A stretch of DNA of 64,000 nt from Tyzzerella sp. (GCA_017410145.1 JAFQRJ010000015.1:121950-185949), one strand, 5' to 3'; counted from the first letter of the stretch, positions 35,901 through 45,341 are shown. The notes: generated by a model from the sequence alone, not told the origin. Made by a program: numbers and translations.

Positions 35901-38736
35901 AGGACAATACACTGCCAATCCGAATGGTGGGGTATACGGTAAGAATGGAACGTTGACATCAGGCAAAGAAATGAACAATACTTTGTTTAGTGGCAACATT
36001 ACTATGCAGGCAGGAAGTGAAATAAGACTCATAGGTGCTGCGGATTATACAGGACTTGTAATTGGTGTAAATGCGAACGGTGATTTGAGACTGTCTAAAG
36101 CTGCTGTGCAGGCATCATACCTTGCATCTGACAGAATATTCTCGGCAGAAACATTTGGGCTTAGTTCTTTTGCAAACACTAAGTTCAATCTCAAAGTTGC
36201 AATTACAGATTATAGTACCGCATCTGCTAAAATAGGTGTTTGGGTTAATGACCAAATGGTAGGAGATTATTTTACGCTTGAAGGTGTAGCAAATTATCCG
36301 CTCGGAAGCTATATGACATTCTACGATGGTACAATAGAACCACACTCTATAATCGCAAAACCAACAAGATTAACAAACATTCACTTTGGAGATTGGAATG
36401 CAGGTATCTATGGCGATAACGTTTTGAACAATAACGAATTGCTTGGAGATGTTTCTCATCCGAATGTTGATACATTACTAAATACATCGTTAAAAGAAAA
36501 TGTGAAATTCACAGGACCGGGCGCTAGTATGGATGGTCAATATGTATTCTGTTGGGGAGGTCTCAAAGCAGAAGGAAAGACATGGTATGGACTAAGAATT
36601 GACTTTGTTGGTGACACCATGAAACTTTACAAAGTTAACAATGATGCAACTTCTTCAAGTTCAGATCATTTTACACTTACAGCAGATACATTGGGCATTG
36701 ATAATTTCAGTTTCTATGACAGAGAGTATTTGTGGCAGGTTGACATTACTCAATGCGGCGACAATGTATTAGTTTGGATGTATTTTGACGGTATTTTATA
36801 CGGCAACGCACCGATTGTTATACAAAATTTGGCAAGTGAGATGAGTGATACTTTGGTATTTAGTCCAATGCCACAAGTAAATGGAACACCGGTAGAACGT
36901 CCGGCGGCACTCGGGGTAACTGAGAGAACGCTTTCTGATCTCTATCATGATTTGGACGTCAATGCATATGTTATTCCAAGCGGAGTCATTACAATGCAAA
37001 AGAAGAACATTGTAGATGGTGTGCCAACTTGGGATGATATGGATGTTAACGGTGGAGATAAAATCACAGTTGCCGGAGACTATAAGATTAAATTTAATGA
37101 TGGAGTATCAGATTATATTCAAGAAGTAGTTTTATATCGTTCTGGCGATACAAAAATCAATGACCAAAATGCAGTTGGTGCAGCAGATTTAGTAAGACTG
37201 ATTAAGGCAACCAAAGAAGGTGTTGATGCCGCATACAAGTGTGAAGAATGGGCATATGACGTAAATGGCGATTATGTAATTGATACGGAAACGGATTCAA
37301 TGAAAAATGCAGAAGTTGTTACGCTTCGTGAAATGATTTTGGATATATACGTAGAGGACGCAGCTGATAAGATGCCAATTATTGGATTTGCCGGACCTGC
37401 AGGAAATCAGATAAAGGAAGAGACGTATCAAAAGATACAGAAACTTGGAATTACGCTCATCATAGAAAATGGAGGCGAACATTCATATTCAGATATTCCT
37501 GTGAATCGTTACTACACTTATGAGCAATTGACTTTGGCACAAAAATATGGAATCAGTATGACAGTGCCGGATCAAAGGTTGCTCGATATGCGTACGGAGT
37601 CAGTTGAAACAATACAGAATTACTTGCCGGAGGCAATTGAGTATTACAAAGATTATCAATCATTTGCAGGGCTATTTATCATTGATGAACCGGTTACAAC
37701 GAGCTATCCGCCGTATTATTTGTCATATACCAATCCGAATGCTGCAAACTTTAGTGAATATGCTAATCTTGCGAAGGCAGTTAATACTATGGAAGTTAAT
37801 GGACAGAAATTATTTGCATATTCCAATGCACTTGGATATTGCTATCAACATGTGAACGATGTAACATCTCCGTACAAATATATGGATTATCTGAACGGTT
37901 TTGCAGAAGAGTATGGAAATCAATTTGTGTCTGCTACTTATTATCCGTTCTTTGGAGAACATGTTGATGTGCCGGATGCTGGATCACCGACTGATGGTTC
38001 TGATTACTTCAAACATCTTGCGCTAAACCGTTATGTAGCAAATGAGTCTGGCAATCCGCTTTGGACATTTGTTCAGGCTGGTGATTCCTTTGAATTGGCG
38101 CCGGACGGCGATCCGATTACAGAAGGTGAATTCAAGTGGAGTGCAAATATGGGCTTGGCATTTGGTGCGAAGGGAATTCAATATTTCTCATTGGTGCAGC
38201 CGACTAATCCTATCTTCCATCAATCACCTATGGGTCTGCTTGATTCTACCGGAGCAGAAAATGCAGCGGGTTATTATGATTGGGCAATGGATGTAAATGA
38301 AGAACTTACAGCAATCGATCACATTCTTGTGAATGCAACCCACGAGGGAATTATGACAACAGGAACACATGCAACAGAACAGGCAGCAAATAATGTGAAA
38401 GATATTGAACTTTATAAAAGTAAGCATTGGCTTTGGGCAACGGGTGAGGATTCACAAGGAAACGCCAAAGTTGAAGTATACAGTAACTACGAAGGCGCAA
38501 CAGTAACTTGTGGTACTGACAGTACATACGGAACGCTTACAGGTTGTTTTAAAACTGCTGACGGAAAACATGCATTGTTTATTGCAAATTATAATCCGGA
38601 ACAAGACAACACAGTAGCTGTGAATGTTGGTTCTGGTGTGGCAGCGACGATTATTCATGAAGGAAATACGACAGAAGCAACAGGCAGTGCTTATATTACA
38701 CTTGGTGCAGGTGAGGCTGCGTTAGTAGTATTCTAA
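32923..38736 (+). CDS. Giant secreted protein: seven tandem modules, dockerin-like segment, glycosidase-like C-terminus
   Basis: The 1937-residue product starts with a signal peptide (cleavage near VQA-AD, about residue 38). Seven modules of 152-170 residues begin near residues 47, 200, 352, 509, 661, 817 and 982, each opening ELTWSDFGI-CG and continuing with NNSLFNGD, R(Y/L).GAADYTGL and FANTKFNLKI. They look like beta-sandwich carbohydrate-binding or laminin-G-like domains. A divergent eighth copy begins near 1152. Residues 1407-1477 resemble a dockerin (AVGAADLVRLI and YDVNGDYVIDTE). The last 460 residues look like a (beta/alpha)8 hydrolase with GLFIIDEP (Glu1589, possible acid) and GAKGIQYFSLVQP. 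No catalytic family can be named. GAAGGAGAGG precedes ATG 32923. A terminator follows. Confidence 0.85.
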   Translation: MKNRKWLKVFVSILCMLALLISNLSPLSWGGKSIDKVQAADWDGLTELTWSDFGIACGSASNDKKTLSSGKDINNSLFNGDITMAAGSDIRYLGNADYTGLIIAVTDAGALKMSTAGGWANYLGYGLEFTADTFGLTTFANTKFNLKIAVTEYTTKSATFSVYVNDQIVGEPFSYTADSAMGTYLSLYTGTIVPEYVLHELTWSDFGIACGSASTDKKTLSSGKDINNSLFNGDVTMAAGSDIRYLGNADYAGLIIAVTDTGTLKLSTAATWADYLGYGLEFSADTFGLTTFANTKFNLKIAVTEYTTSSANVEVYVNDQIVGETFSIGSGTLGTYMSLYTGTIVPEYVLHELTWSDFGIACGSASNDKKMLSSGKGIDNSLFNGDITMQAGSDIRYLGNADYTGLIIAVTDAGALKLSTAGMWANYLGYGLEFSADTFGLTTFANTKFNLKIVVTEYTTSSANVEVYVNGKIVGEKFTLGEGTLGTYMSLYTGTIVPDKASAETELHELTWSDFNIPCGEVSTAKNQLSSGKDINNSLFNGDITMQAGSDIRYLGNADYTGLIIAVTDAGALKLSTAGMWSNYLGNGLEFSAGTFGLATFANTKFNLKIAVTEYTTSSAKVEVYVNDKIVGEKFTLGEGTMGTYMSLYTGIVEADYVLHELTWSDFGITCGSVSTEKKQLSSEKDINNSLFNGDVTMAAGSEIRYAGAADFTGLTIGVNASGNLTLGAAAMWSDELNGTQEFAAATFNMETFANTRFNLKIAVTEYTTQSAKFRVWVNDQLVREIFTIRCTDANYPLGTYMSLFSGTIEADYILHELTWSDFGIPCNGQQTSVNGQLASDKEINNSLFVGDVIMSADSEIRYAGAADFTGLVIGVNASGNLTLGAGGMWSNELGGTQEFTAATFNMETFANTRFNLKIATTEYSDQSANFRVWVNGQLVREIFTIRCTDANYPLGTYMSLFKGSIDPSYTNGTSVPMGLADLTWEDFGFTCIGQYTANPNGGVYGKNGTLTSGKEMNNTLFSGNITMQAGSEIRLIGAADYTGLVIGVNANGDLRLSKAAVQASYLASDRIFSAETFGLSSFANTKFNLKVAITDYSTASAKIGVWVNDQMVGDYFTLEGVANYPLGSYMTFYDGTIEPHSIIAKPTRLTNIHFGDWNAGIYGDNVLNNNELLGDVSHPNVDTLLNTSLKENVKFTGPGASMDGQYVFCWGGLKAEGKTWYGLRIDFVGDTMKLYKVNNDATSSSSDHFTLTADTLGIDNFSFYDREYLWQVDITQCGDNVLVWMYFDGILYGNAPIVIQNLASEMSDTLVFSPMPQVNGTPVERPAALGVTERTLSDLYHDLDVNAYVIPSGVITMQKKNIVDGVPTWDDMDVNGGDKITVAGDYKIKFNDGVSDYIQEVVLYRSGDTKINDQNAVGAADLVRLIKATKEGVDAAYKCEEWAYDVNGDYVIDTETDSMKNAEVVTLREMILDIYVEDAADKMPIIGFAGPAGNQIKEETYQKIQKLGITLIIENGGEHSYSDIPVNRYYTYEQLTLAQKYGISMTVPDQRLLDMRTESVETIQNYLPEAIEYYKDYQSFAGLFIIDEPVTTSYPPYYLSYTNPNAANFSEYANLAKAVNTMEVNGQKLFAYSNALGYCYQHVNDVTSPYKYMDYLNGFAEEYGNQFVSATYYPFFGEHVDVPDAGSPTDGSDYFKHLALNRYVANESGNPLWTFVQAGDSFELAPDGDPITEGEFKWSANMGLAFGAKGIQYFSLVQPTNPIFHQSPMGLLDSTGAENAAGYYDWAMDVNEELTAIDHILVNATHEGIMTTGTHATEQAANNVKDIELYKSKHWLWATGEDSQGNAKVEVYSNYEGATVTCGTDSTYGTLTGCFKTADGKHALFIANYNPEQDNTVAVNVGSGVAATIIHEGNTTEATGSAYITLGAGEAALVVF
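33061..36350 (+). repeat. Tandem DNA repeats encoding the seven modules
   Basis: Repeat units start at 33061, 33520, 33976, 34447, 34903, 35371 and 35866 (456-495 bp each). Units 1-4 are close at the DNA level: long blocks such as ACATGGTCAGACTTTGGTAT recur with few changes. Recombination between them would change the module number in frame. Confidence 0.9.
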
Positions 38737-38761
38737 AAATAGAATAAAAATTTTAAACAAA

Positions 38762-38794
38762 GAGTGCGGCTCGAGTGTTTCGAGTCGCACTTTT
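38762..38794 (+). terminator. Terminator after the giant protein gene
   Basis: AGTGCGGCTCGA and TCGAGTCGCACT pair around a short loop, followed by TTTT. Confidence 0.88.
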
Positions 38795-38804
38795 CATGTT
38801 TGGA

Positions 38805-38863
38805 ATTCTCATACAATTAATTAAGATTTTAAAACAATACATAAAGTAGCATGTTTTGTTAAG
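38805..38863 (+). promoter_or_regulatory. AraC-type 21-bp repeat promoter, copy 3 (1311-residue lipoprotein)
   Basis: Half sites ATTCTCATACAATTAATTAA (38805) and ATTTTAAAACAATACATAAA (38826), CAAT cores at 38814 and 38835 (21 bp). GTTAAG (38858-38863) lies 23 bp after the second core and 37 bp before the start codon. Confidence 0.75.
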
Positions 38864-38900
38864 ATGTAACTATGAATAAGTGTCAAAAGGAGGATAAGTG

Positions 38901-41900
38901 ATGTACCTGAGACGTAAGAAAAATTTTGGAAAGATTTTCGCTTTGCTATTTACGGCTATTTTTATGGTTTTATTAAGTGGTTGTGGAAATAAAGAACAAG
39001 TGAATGGAGTATCTTTCCAAGAGGATACAGTGACAATTGAAAAATATGAGACCTATTCATTGAAACTTCAGGGAACGGAAGATGAAGAGATTGAATGGAA
39101 ATCAAAGGACAAGGACATTGCTACCGTTCAGGATGGTGTTGTATGCGGAAGGAAGAAAGGAAATACGGAAGTTTTTGCATACATAGATGGCAAGGAATTG
39201 TCATGTGATATTGTTGTTACGGATAACAAATATGTTCCTATACTTGAACTGGGGGAAACAGACAATTTGATAATGGACATCGGTGGAACATACACATTAC
39301 AGCCAATTTTGTCCTACAACGGAAACGTGTATACAGATGTGAAATACAATTATTCTAGTAAAGGGAAGATAATTGAGATTGATGAAAATGGTGTAATCAC
39401 ATCCACTAAAGAGGGTGAAGGCACAGTATGCGTGGAAGCGAAGTGGCGAGGTAACGTGATCGATACATCATTGGAAGTCAATGTTATTGATGCATCTACA
39501 TCTATAGAGGTATCTGATAAAGTTTATGATATTTATCTAAATGGTACAGGTGGAGAGTGGCCAGCTAAAGTTGATTTAGGCATTTCCATCTTTGATAAGG
39601 ATATACCAATCAAGGAGAAAAATGCTTCTGTCAAATATGTTGAAAAGCCTATGGATGATGATGTAGAGGGAGCAGCTACAGTGAAAAATGGAGTAGCTTA
39701 TGCTGCTAAGTATGGTACAACACACTATGTTGCTGAATATACATCTATTGCTGGAAACGTAGTTCGTTCTACTACATTTACAATCAATGTATTGCAAACA
39801 CCGGCTGATAAATATAGCAAACCAATTGAAGGTGAAGAATTTGAATTCTTCTTTGAACCACTAAGTCCGGTGAACTCAGTAGAATGGGATGAGGATTTAC
39901 ATGCGTACCATTTCATTAACAAAAATGCAGATGAAAATGACGGTAGAGGATTTATCTTCAACAGACAGTATGTTGAGAATATTATTAAGTATACTAACAT
40001 AGAGTCAATCAAATTTGAGTTTAAGACAGATGGTATACCAAGTCAGGAGGGAAGAAGCGGCGGAGACTTCTGGACAGGCTTTTATCCGAATTGGTGGGAT
40101 GAAGGAGAAAAAGGACGTTATCCAAATTCGGATGAATGGACAGAGATTGAAATATTCTTTAGTGATATACCAAGGGATGCAGAAGGCAATCTGAAGGCGA
40201 TATTCTTGTTGAATTCGTACGAGGGATTCTATATTCGAAATATCACCTTAGTGCCGAAGTATACAGGTCCATATTTGTGCTTGGATATGGAAATCAATAC
40301 AACCGGCGGTGATTGGAAAGATGATATTGAAGTGTCATTTGTTTCTCATGCATTCGAAGGGGATATTAATAATTGTAAAGACAGAGTTATTTTCAAAGAA
40401 GGAAAGCCTGAGCGAGTTAGATTACGATTAGATGATTTACTTGTGGATGGAGAATTACCGGGATTCGGATTTGTTCTCTTTGGCGGACCGGCATGGGATG
40501 CAAAGCTTGCAGATGGCTTTACACCAGATAGAACAACGATTACTATTAAAAATGTAGAAATTGAAGGTAATGGAACGAACAAGATAGACTTAAGTACTGC
40601 AACTTGGACAAAGGGCAAGGCTGCGGGATTTGCTAATGCTAATGATTCAGGTGTTGCAGATTATTATAACGGAGTAGTTACAATTACAAACGGATTCCGA
40701 TTTGACGGACACAAAGTGACTTTTGGTAATCCAGAAGATGCAAAGAACACCACATATCTATGTATGGATATGGGAATTACTACTTCAGGTGGCAACTGGA
40801 CAGATGCAATTGAGATTGCGTTCTTCAATCATTCATATAATGGTTCAGTTGGCGATGGTACTTTGAGAAAAGTTTTATATGCAGATAAGGGCGCTACAAC
40901 AGAAGTAAGATTGAAATTAGATGACTTCTTAGTAGATGGAGAATTCCCGGGATTTGGTTTCGCTATTTTAGGCGGACCTGAATGGGATGCAAAACTTTCT
41001 GATGGATATACACCGAACAGAACGACAATTACACTTTCTAATGTACGATTAGAAGGTGCAAAGAATGAAACATTTGATTTAAGTAATGCTATTTGGAAAA
41101 ATGGAACAAATGCAGGATATTCTTTCGCAAATGGTTCGGGAGTGGCGTCATATGAAGATGGAGTAGTTTCTATTACAAACGGCTTTAGATATGACGGACA
41201 TAAAGTAACCTTTGGTGATCCAGAAGAAGCAAAGAAAACCACATATCTTTGCATGGATATGGAAATTGCTACATTAGGCGGTAATTGGAGTGAAGCAATT
41301 GAAGTCGCATTCTTTAATCATGCATATACCGGTTCAGTTGGCGATGGCACATTAAGAAAAGTTTTATATGCAGATAAACATAAAACGACAAAAATTAAAT
41401 TAAAAGTTGATGATTTCTTAGTAGATGGAGAACTTCCTGGTTTTGGATTTGCTATCCTTGGCGGACCAGAATGGGATGATAAACTTGCAGACGGATACAC
41501 ACCGGATAGAACAACTATTACCGTTTCTAATGTACGTTTAGAAGGTGCCAAGAATGAAACAATTGATTTGAGCGATGCTATTTGGACGAGCGGAACAAAT
41601 GCAGGTTATTCATTTGCAAATGGTAATGGTGTGGCATCATATAGTGATGGAGTAGTTACTATTTCCAACGGTTTCCGTTATGACGGACACAAAGTAACTT
41701 TTGGAACAGGAGAAACTACAGAACCGGAAAAAGAAACATATTTTTATATGGATATGAGCATTACAACAACAGCTGGTGATTGGGTAAGCCCAATTGAACT
41801 TGGCTTTGCTTCACATTCGTATGAGGGAGATATTAACGATTGTGGAAATAGAGTTATTGTAACAGCCGAGCAGAACAATGAAATCAAATTGAAGTTAGAT

Positions 41901-42836
41901 GATCTGTTGGTAGATGGGGAATTCTCTGGATTTGGATTTGTTATTTATGGTGGACCTGAATGGGATGCAAAACTCGAAGATGGATACACATCGAATAGAA
42001 CAACCATTACCATTTCGAATGTCCGCATTGAAGGTGATGAAACAGAGAACATAGATTTGAGCACAGCAACATGGGTAAATGGTACAAACGCAGGATTTAC
42101 GAATGCCAATGGTTCAGGTATTGCATCGTATAGTGATGGTGTTGTTACAATTACGAACGGTTTCCGTTACGATGGTCATAAAGTAACATTTGGTGAATCT
42201 GGTTCTACAGATGAACCAGAAGTTCCGGACGCTCCAGAAGAACCGGACGCACCAGAAGTACCAGAGGAAATCTTCCTTTGCATGGATATGTCAATCAACA
42301 CAACCGGTGGTTGGACAGATCCAATTACAGTGAGATTTTTCAATCACACATACACAGGTTCGGTTGGCGATGCTGGTATTGCAGAGCAAGTAATCACTGC
42401 AGACGCAGCACAAGCAACAGAAATCAGATTAAACATAAATGACTTCTTAGTAGATGGAGAACTTCCAGGATTTGGCTTTGCTATCATGGGCGGACCGGAA
42501 TGGGATGCTAAGTGTGCAGATGGATATACACCAAATAGAACGACAACTACGATTACCAATGTTCGTTTGGAAGGTGGAGTAAATAAAGCCATCGGTTTAG
42601 AAGATGCCGCATGGACAAAGGGAACGGATGCAGGATATAGTTGGTCAAATAGTAATGGCGTAGCTTCTTATAATGCAGGAGTAGTTTCAATCACAGATGG
42701 CTTCCGCTATGATGGTCATGAGATAACCTTTGGAGAATCAGTAACCATGGAAACAGATGTGATGGTTGCTGAAGCTAATTGGTTCAGTACAATGGTGTTT
42801 CGTATCCGAAGATTTATAACTGATATTTTTGTTTAA
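38901..42836 (+). CDS. Large surface lipoprotein with Ig-like (BIG2) domains and five tandem modules
   Basis: The 1311-residue product has a lipobox LLSGC (Cys28), so it is membrane-anchored outside the cell. Residues about 33-195 hold two BIG2-like Ig domains (EIEWKSKDKDIATVQDG, then ITSTKEGEGTVCVEAKW). After a unique region, five modules of 161-178 residues begin near 458, 619, 782, 947 and 1125; each has YLCMDM, FLVDGE.PGFGF, GGPEWDAKL.DGYTPNRTT and GFRYDGHKVTFG. They look like beta-sandwich glycan-binding domains. A Pro/Glu-rich linker precedes the last one. No catalytic domain is visible, so a glycan-capture or scaffold role is inferred. ATG 38901 is used rather than GTG 38898, with AAGGAGG upstream. 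Confidence 0.85.
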   Translation: MYLRRKKNFGKIFALLFTAIFMVLLSGCGNKEQVNGVSFQEDTVTIEKYETYSLKLQGTEDEEIEWKSKDKDIATVQDGVVCGRKKGNTEVFAYIDGKELSCDIVVTDNKYVPILELGETDNLIMDIGGTYTLQPILSYNGNVYTDVKYNYSSKGKIIEIDENGVITSTKEGEGTVCVEAKWRGNVIDTSLEVNVIDASTSIEVSDKVYDIYLNGTGGEWPAKVDLGISIFDKDIPIKEKNASVKYVEKPMDDDVEGAATVKNGVAYAAKYGTTHYVAEYTSIAGNVVRSTTFTINVLQTPADKYSKPIEGEEFEFFFEPLSPVNSVEWDEDLHAYHFINKNADENDGRGFIFNRQYVENIIKYTNIESIKFEFKTDGIPSQEGRSGGDFWTGFYPNWWDEGEKGRYPNSDEWTEIEIFFSDIPRDAEGNLKAIFLLNSYEGFYIRNITLVPKYTGPYLCLDMEINTTGGDWKDDIEVSFVSHAFEGDINNCKDRVIFKEGKPERVRLRLDDLLVDGELPGFGFVLFGGPAWDAKLADGFTPDRTTITIKNVEIEGNGTNKIDLSTATWTKGKAAGFANANDSGVADYYNGVVTITNGFRFDGHKVTFGNPEDAKNTTYLCMDMGITTSGGNWTDAIEIAFFNHSYNGSVGDGTLRKVLYADKGATTEVRLKLDDFLVDGEFPGFGFAILGGPEWDAKLSDGYTPNRTTITLSNVRLEGAKNETFDLSNAIWKNGTNAGYSFANGSGVASYEDGVVSITNGFRYDGHKVTFGDPEEAKKTTYLCMDMEIATLGGNWSEAIEVAFFNHAYTGSVGDGTLRKVLYADKHKTTKIKLKVDDFLVDGELPGFGFAILGGPEWDDKLADGYTPDRTTITVSNVRLEGAKNETIDLSDAIWTSGTNAGYSFANGNGVASYSDGVVTISNGFRYDGHKVTFGTGETTEPEKETYFYMDMSITTTAGDWVSPIELGFASHSYEGDINDCGNRVIVTAEQNNEIKLKLDDLLVDGEFSGFGFVIYGGPEWDAKLEDGYTSNRTTITISNVRIEGDETENIDLSTATWVNGTNAGFTNANGSGIASYSDGVVTITNGFRYDGHKVTFGESGSTDEPEVPDAPEEPDAPEVPEEIFLCMDMSINTTGGWTDPITVRFFNHTYTGSVGDAGIAEQVITADAAQATEIRLNINDFLVDGELPGFGFAIMGGPEWDAKCADGYTPNRTTTTITNVRLEGGVNKAIGLEDAAWTKGTDAGYSWSNSNGVASYNAGVVSITDGFRYDGHEITFGESVTMETDVMVAEANWFSTMVFRIRRFITDIFV

Positions 42837-42842
42837 TTAATG

Positions 42843-42885
42843 AAGCTGTCTCATCCATATTGGAGTTTATGGATGTGGCAGCTTT
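42843..42885 (+). other. Hairpin between two lipoprotein genes
   Basis: AAGCTGTCTCATCCATA and TATGGATGTGGCAGCTTT form a long stem. No proper T run follows (CATAATATT), so read-through into the next gene, which lacks its own visible promoter, is likely. Confidence 0.65.
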
Positions 42886-42910
42886 CATAATATTAGCGGG
42901 GGAATAAAGA

Positions 42911-44305
42911 ATGAAAGTTATCAGAATTTTGAAAAAAAGTATGTTTCTTATGCTTACAACTGTAGTTTTGGTTTTAAGTGGTTGTAACAAGTCACAACAT
43001 GACAAAGGAACTGTCCCGAATAATTGTTATGTTGAGAAATTTGATGTGAGTGAATATCACAATAGAACGCCAAAACCACGGGATAATGAACACAAAAACT
43101 GGATATTTGCAGGATGGTATACAGAAGAAAACAGCAATAGTAACAACGGAGAAATGTGGGCAAAGTTTATTCCTGAAGATATGTTATGTGTGGATTATCA
43201 AGTGTCTGAAAACACAACAAAATCGTCTGAAACATGTGATATCATTCTCCAAGCTCTTGTTGATGATGCATCCTACAAAGAAGTGGGGTTTGTTATTAAA
43301 TGGGATGGAAGGGAAGAAACATTTGTAGCAGGTCAGGTATTAGAAGAAAATGCAAAATATTATATATCAGCAACCATTGAGGATGTTTCTAACAATTTAT
43401 TTAGCACAGGAATTTGCGTTACGCCGTATATTGTTACACCAGACGGAACCCGAGTAGAAGGTAAAGGCAGATATATCAGAGTAGAAGATACATACTTAGA
43501 TGTTGTCAATGTTCCTGTGCATTTCTATTCAGACGCAGAAATAAAATCAGAAAACGTTACCGTTAATTACGATGCGGATAATTTTGATTATATTGGAATT
43601 GACAAAGGCAATATTTGCACAGAGGATTTCAATACAGATACAACAATAGCAGGCAAGATAATCTGTACCATAAACGAAAATACAATCGCAGATGGTTTGT
43701 TTGCTAATTTTAGATTCAAATTAAAAGACGATGTAACACTTTTGTATCATGATTCTCTTGATTTATTTACAGTAACAGCTAATGAGAAATGGAATTGTTC
43801 TTACTTTGTGCACACACAAATAGAACCAGCAATAAGGATTGAGATGAACGAAAAAGAGCATAAATGGTTACACAACACGGATACCGGTATTACTGGTGGT
43901 CATGGTGGCGGTACCATTTCATATCATGGAGACATTTTGAAAATTGCGGATTGTTGGGCTCTTGCTGTACATGAACTTCAGTTCATAGATGGAGGACAAG
44001 AGTTTACTTCTGGGAAAACACTTCGAATGCAGGTGAAAGCAACTCCAAGTGGAAGCGACATGAATAATCTGAAGTTGTTGTTTTTTAATTGTGATACAAC
44101 CGGAAGTTTGGCTGATGAAAATCTTACCCGTGTTGTAAAAGATGTTGAGAAGCAAGGAGAATGGGTAACTATCGAAATGGACTTGGATATGTTTTTGAAT
44201 TCGGAAAGCAAATTTCCGGGTATGGTAATTGTGACAGGTGGTTACAATGATTGGCAATCGCAAGAGATGTATACTTTTGAAATCAGTAATGTTGAAATAT
44301 ATTAG
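42911..44305 (+). CDS. Lipoprotein with cohesin-like and binding-module-like parts
   Basis: The 464-residue product has lipobox VLSGC (Cys25). After a short Flg_new/InlB B-repeat-like piece (WIFAGWYTEE, EMWAKFIP) comes a beta domain of about 90 residues with YKEVGFVIKWDG. Residues about 195-300 (VVNVPVHFYSDAEI to FANFRFKLKDD) resemble a cohesin fold. The last 150 residues resemble one module of the neighbouring 1311-residue protein in style (GKTLRMQVKATPSG, FPGMVIVTGGYNDW). The first two thirds match the broken gene at 59243-60325. Cohesin identity is a fold guess from spacing and hydrophobic pattern. It lies 74 bp after the larger lipoprotein gene and may share its transcript. Confidence 0.75.
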   Translation: MKVIRILKKSMFLMLTTVVLVLSGCNKSQHDKGTVPNNCYVEKFDVSEYHNRTPKPRDNEHKNWIFAGWYTEENSNSNNGEMWAKFIPEDMLCVDYQVSENTTKSSETCDIILQALVDDASYKEVGFVIKWDGREETFVAGQVLEENAKYYISATIEDVSNNLFSTGICVTPYIVTPDGTRVEGKGRYIRVEDTYLDVVNVPVHFYSDAEIKSENVTVNYDADNFDYIGIDKGNICTEDFNTDTTIAGKIICTINENTIADGLFANFRFKLKDDVTLLYHDSLDLFTVTANEKWNCSYFVHTQIEPAIRIEMNEKEHKWLHNTDTGITGGHGGGTISYHGDILKIADCWALAVHELQFIDGGQEFTSGKTLRMQVKATPSGSDMNNLKLLFFNCDTTGSLADENLTRVVKDVEKQGEWVTIEMDLDMFLNSESKFPGMVIVTGGYNDWQSQEMYTFEISNVEIY

Positions 44306-44333
44306 GAGCATATCAAATGATATGCTCCATTTT
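44305..44333. terminator. Terminator between convergent genes
   Basis: GGAGCATATC and GATATGCTCC with a 4-base loop, followed by ATTTTCTT on the plus strand. It ends the transcript of the cohesin-like lipoprotein gene and possibly that of the AraC-family gene. Confidence 0.82.
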
Positions 44334-44334
44334 C

Positions 44335-45228
44335 TTATGTATTTTGCTTTAATGTGTTTTTATACTTGGAAGGAGAAATTTGATACTTCTCCTTAAATAA
44401 CCGACTAAAATGTGCACTGTCACAAAAACCACAACTATTGGCGATGGTAGTAAGAGAACTATTTGTATGTTTTAGCATAGATCTTGCTTGTCTCAAACGA
44501 TAATCCTGTATGTAGTCGATTGGTGGACAGTCAAAAAGCTGTTTAAAATATCGGATGTATGAGGAACGGGACATGCAGGATATGGTGTATAATGTCTGCA
44601 ACTCGATTTTTTCACCGTAGTTTGAATGAATATATTCAACTGATTTTAATAAATCAAATAAATATCGATTACTACCATTATATGTTGTTTTTTCTTCTTC
44701 CATCATATCACATATTTTGGCTATCACATAAAGTGCAAGGTGCTCTTTCTCTTGCTCGATATTTCCTGTTTCCTGTCTTTCAAGCAAACCTAATTCGTTG
44801 AATATCCTCATTAAATTATAGTTTTCTTTAATGTTTATATGAAGAAAGTTATTCATGCCGTTTTTTTGCTTTCGAATCAGCGGATCGATATTAAAAAGAA
44901 TTTGATATCCGTTTAGATTATTTAAATAGGCTTCATGCTTTTTGAAGAAATCTTTATTAAAAAGCAGATGAAATATAGAATATTTTTTGGAATCAAATGT
45001 ATATCCATGACTAATGCCGGGAGGCATGATAAAAACATCTCCGGTAGTAATGCGACATGAGGAGGTGTTCATGTGGTGTGTTCCATCACCGGATATTACA
45101 ATATTTAATTCATAAAAATTATGAGTATGCATTGGAGTAAAATTATAGGTTTCATCATGGAAGTATGCTTGAACCAATTCGAGCGGTTTAAAAACTTTAT
45201 CTTCCGTGTAGTGCTTCAATTTATCCAT
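44335..45228 (-). CDS. AraC-family transcriptional regulator, likely activator of the locus
   Basis: The 297-residue product has an N-terminal cupin domain (MHTHNFYELNIVISGDGTHH, then TGDVFIMPPGISHGY) and a C-terminal double helix-turn-helix: IELQTLYTISCMSRSSYIRYF and SLTTIANSCGFCDSAHFSRLF, ending ISPSKYKNTL. GAGGTAATTAT precedes its ATG at 45228. It lies in the middle of six promoters that share 21-bp-spaced half sites, the spacing used by AraC-type double HTH proteins, so it is my first candidate for the factor that binds them. The other AraC-family protein (28995-29786) cannot be excluded. Confidence 0.93.
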   Translation of the reverse strand: MDKLKHYTEDKVFKPLELVQAYFHDETYNFTPMHTHNFYELNIVISGDGTHHMNTSSCRITTGDVFIMPPGISHGYTFDSKKYSIFHLLFNKDFFKKHEAYLNNLNGYQILFNIDPLIRKQKNGMNNFLHINIKENYNLMRIFNELGLLERQETGNIEQEKEHLALYVIAKICDMMEEEKTTYNGSNRYLFDLLKSVEYIHSNYGEKIELQTLYTISCMSRSSYIRYFKQLFDCPPIDYIQDYRLRQARSMLKHTNSSLTTIANSCGFCDSAHFSRLFKEKYQISPSKYKNTLKQNT

Positions 45229-45341
45229 ATAATTACCTCATTTTCTATTTAGAATATAATAATTATACTTTATGAAAATAAGGTTTTCAATAGATGTTCT
45301 GCAGGAATGATTTTCCATGCAGAATATTTTTGATATTTGAA

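Noticed and set aside
40829-41254. Minus-strand frames opposite the five-module lipoprotein
   Set aside because: They recur at the same place in each repeat unit, so they are by-products of the plus-strand repeat.
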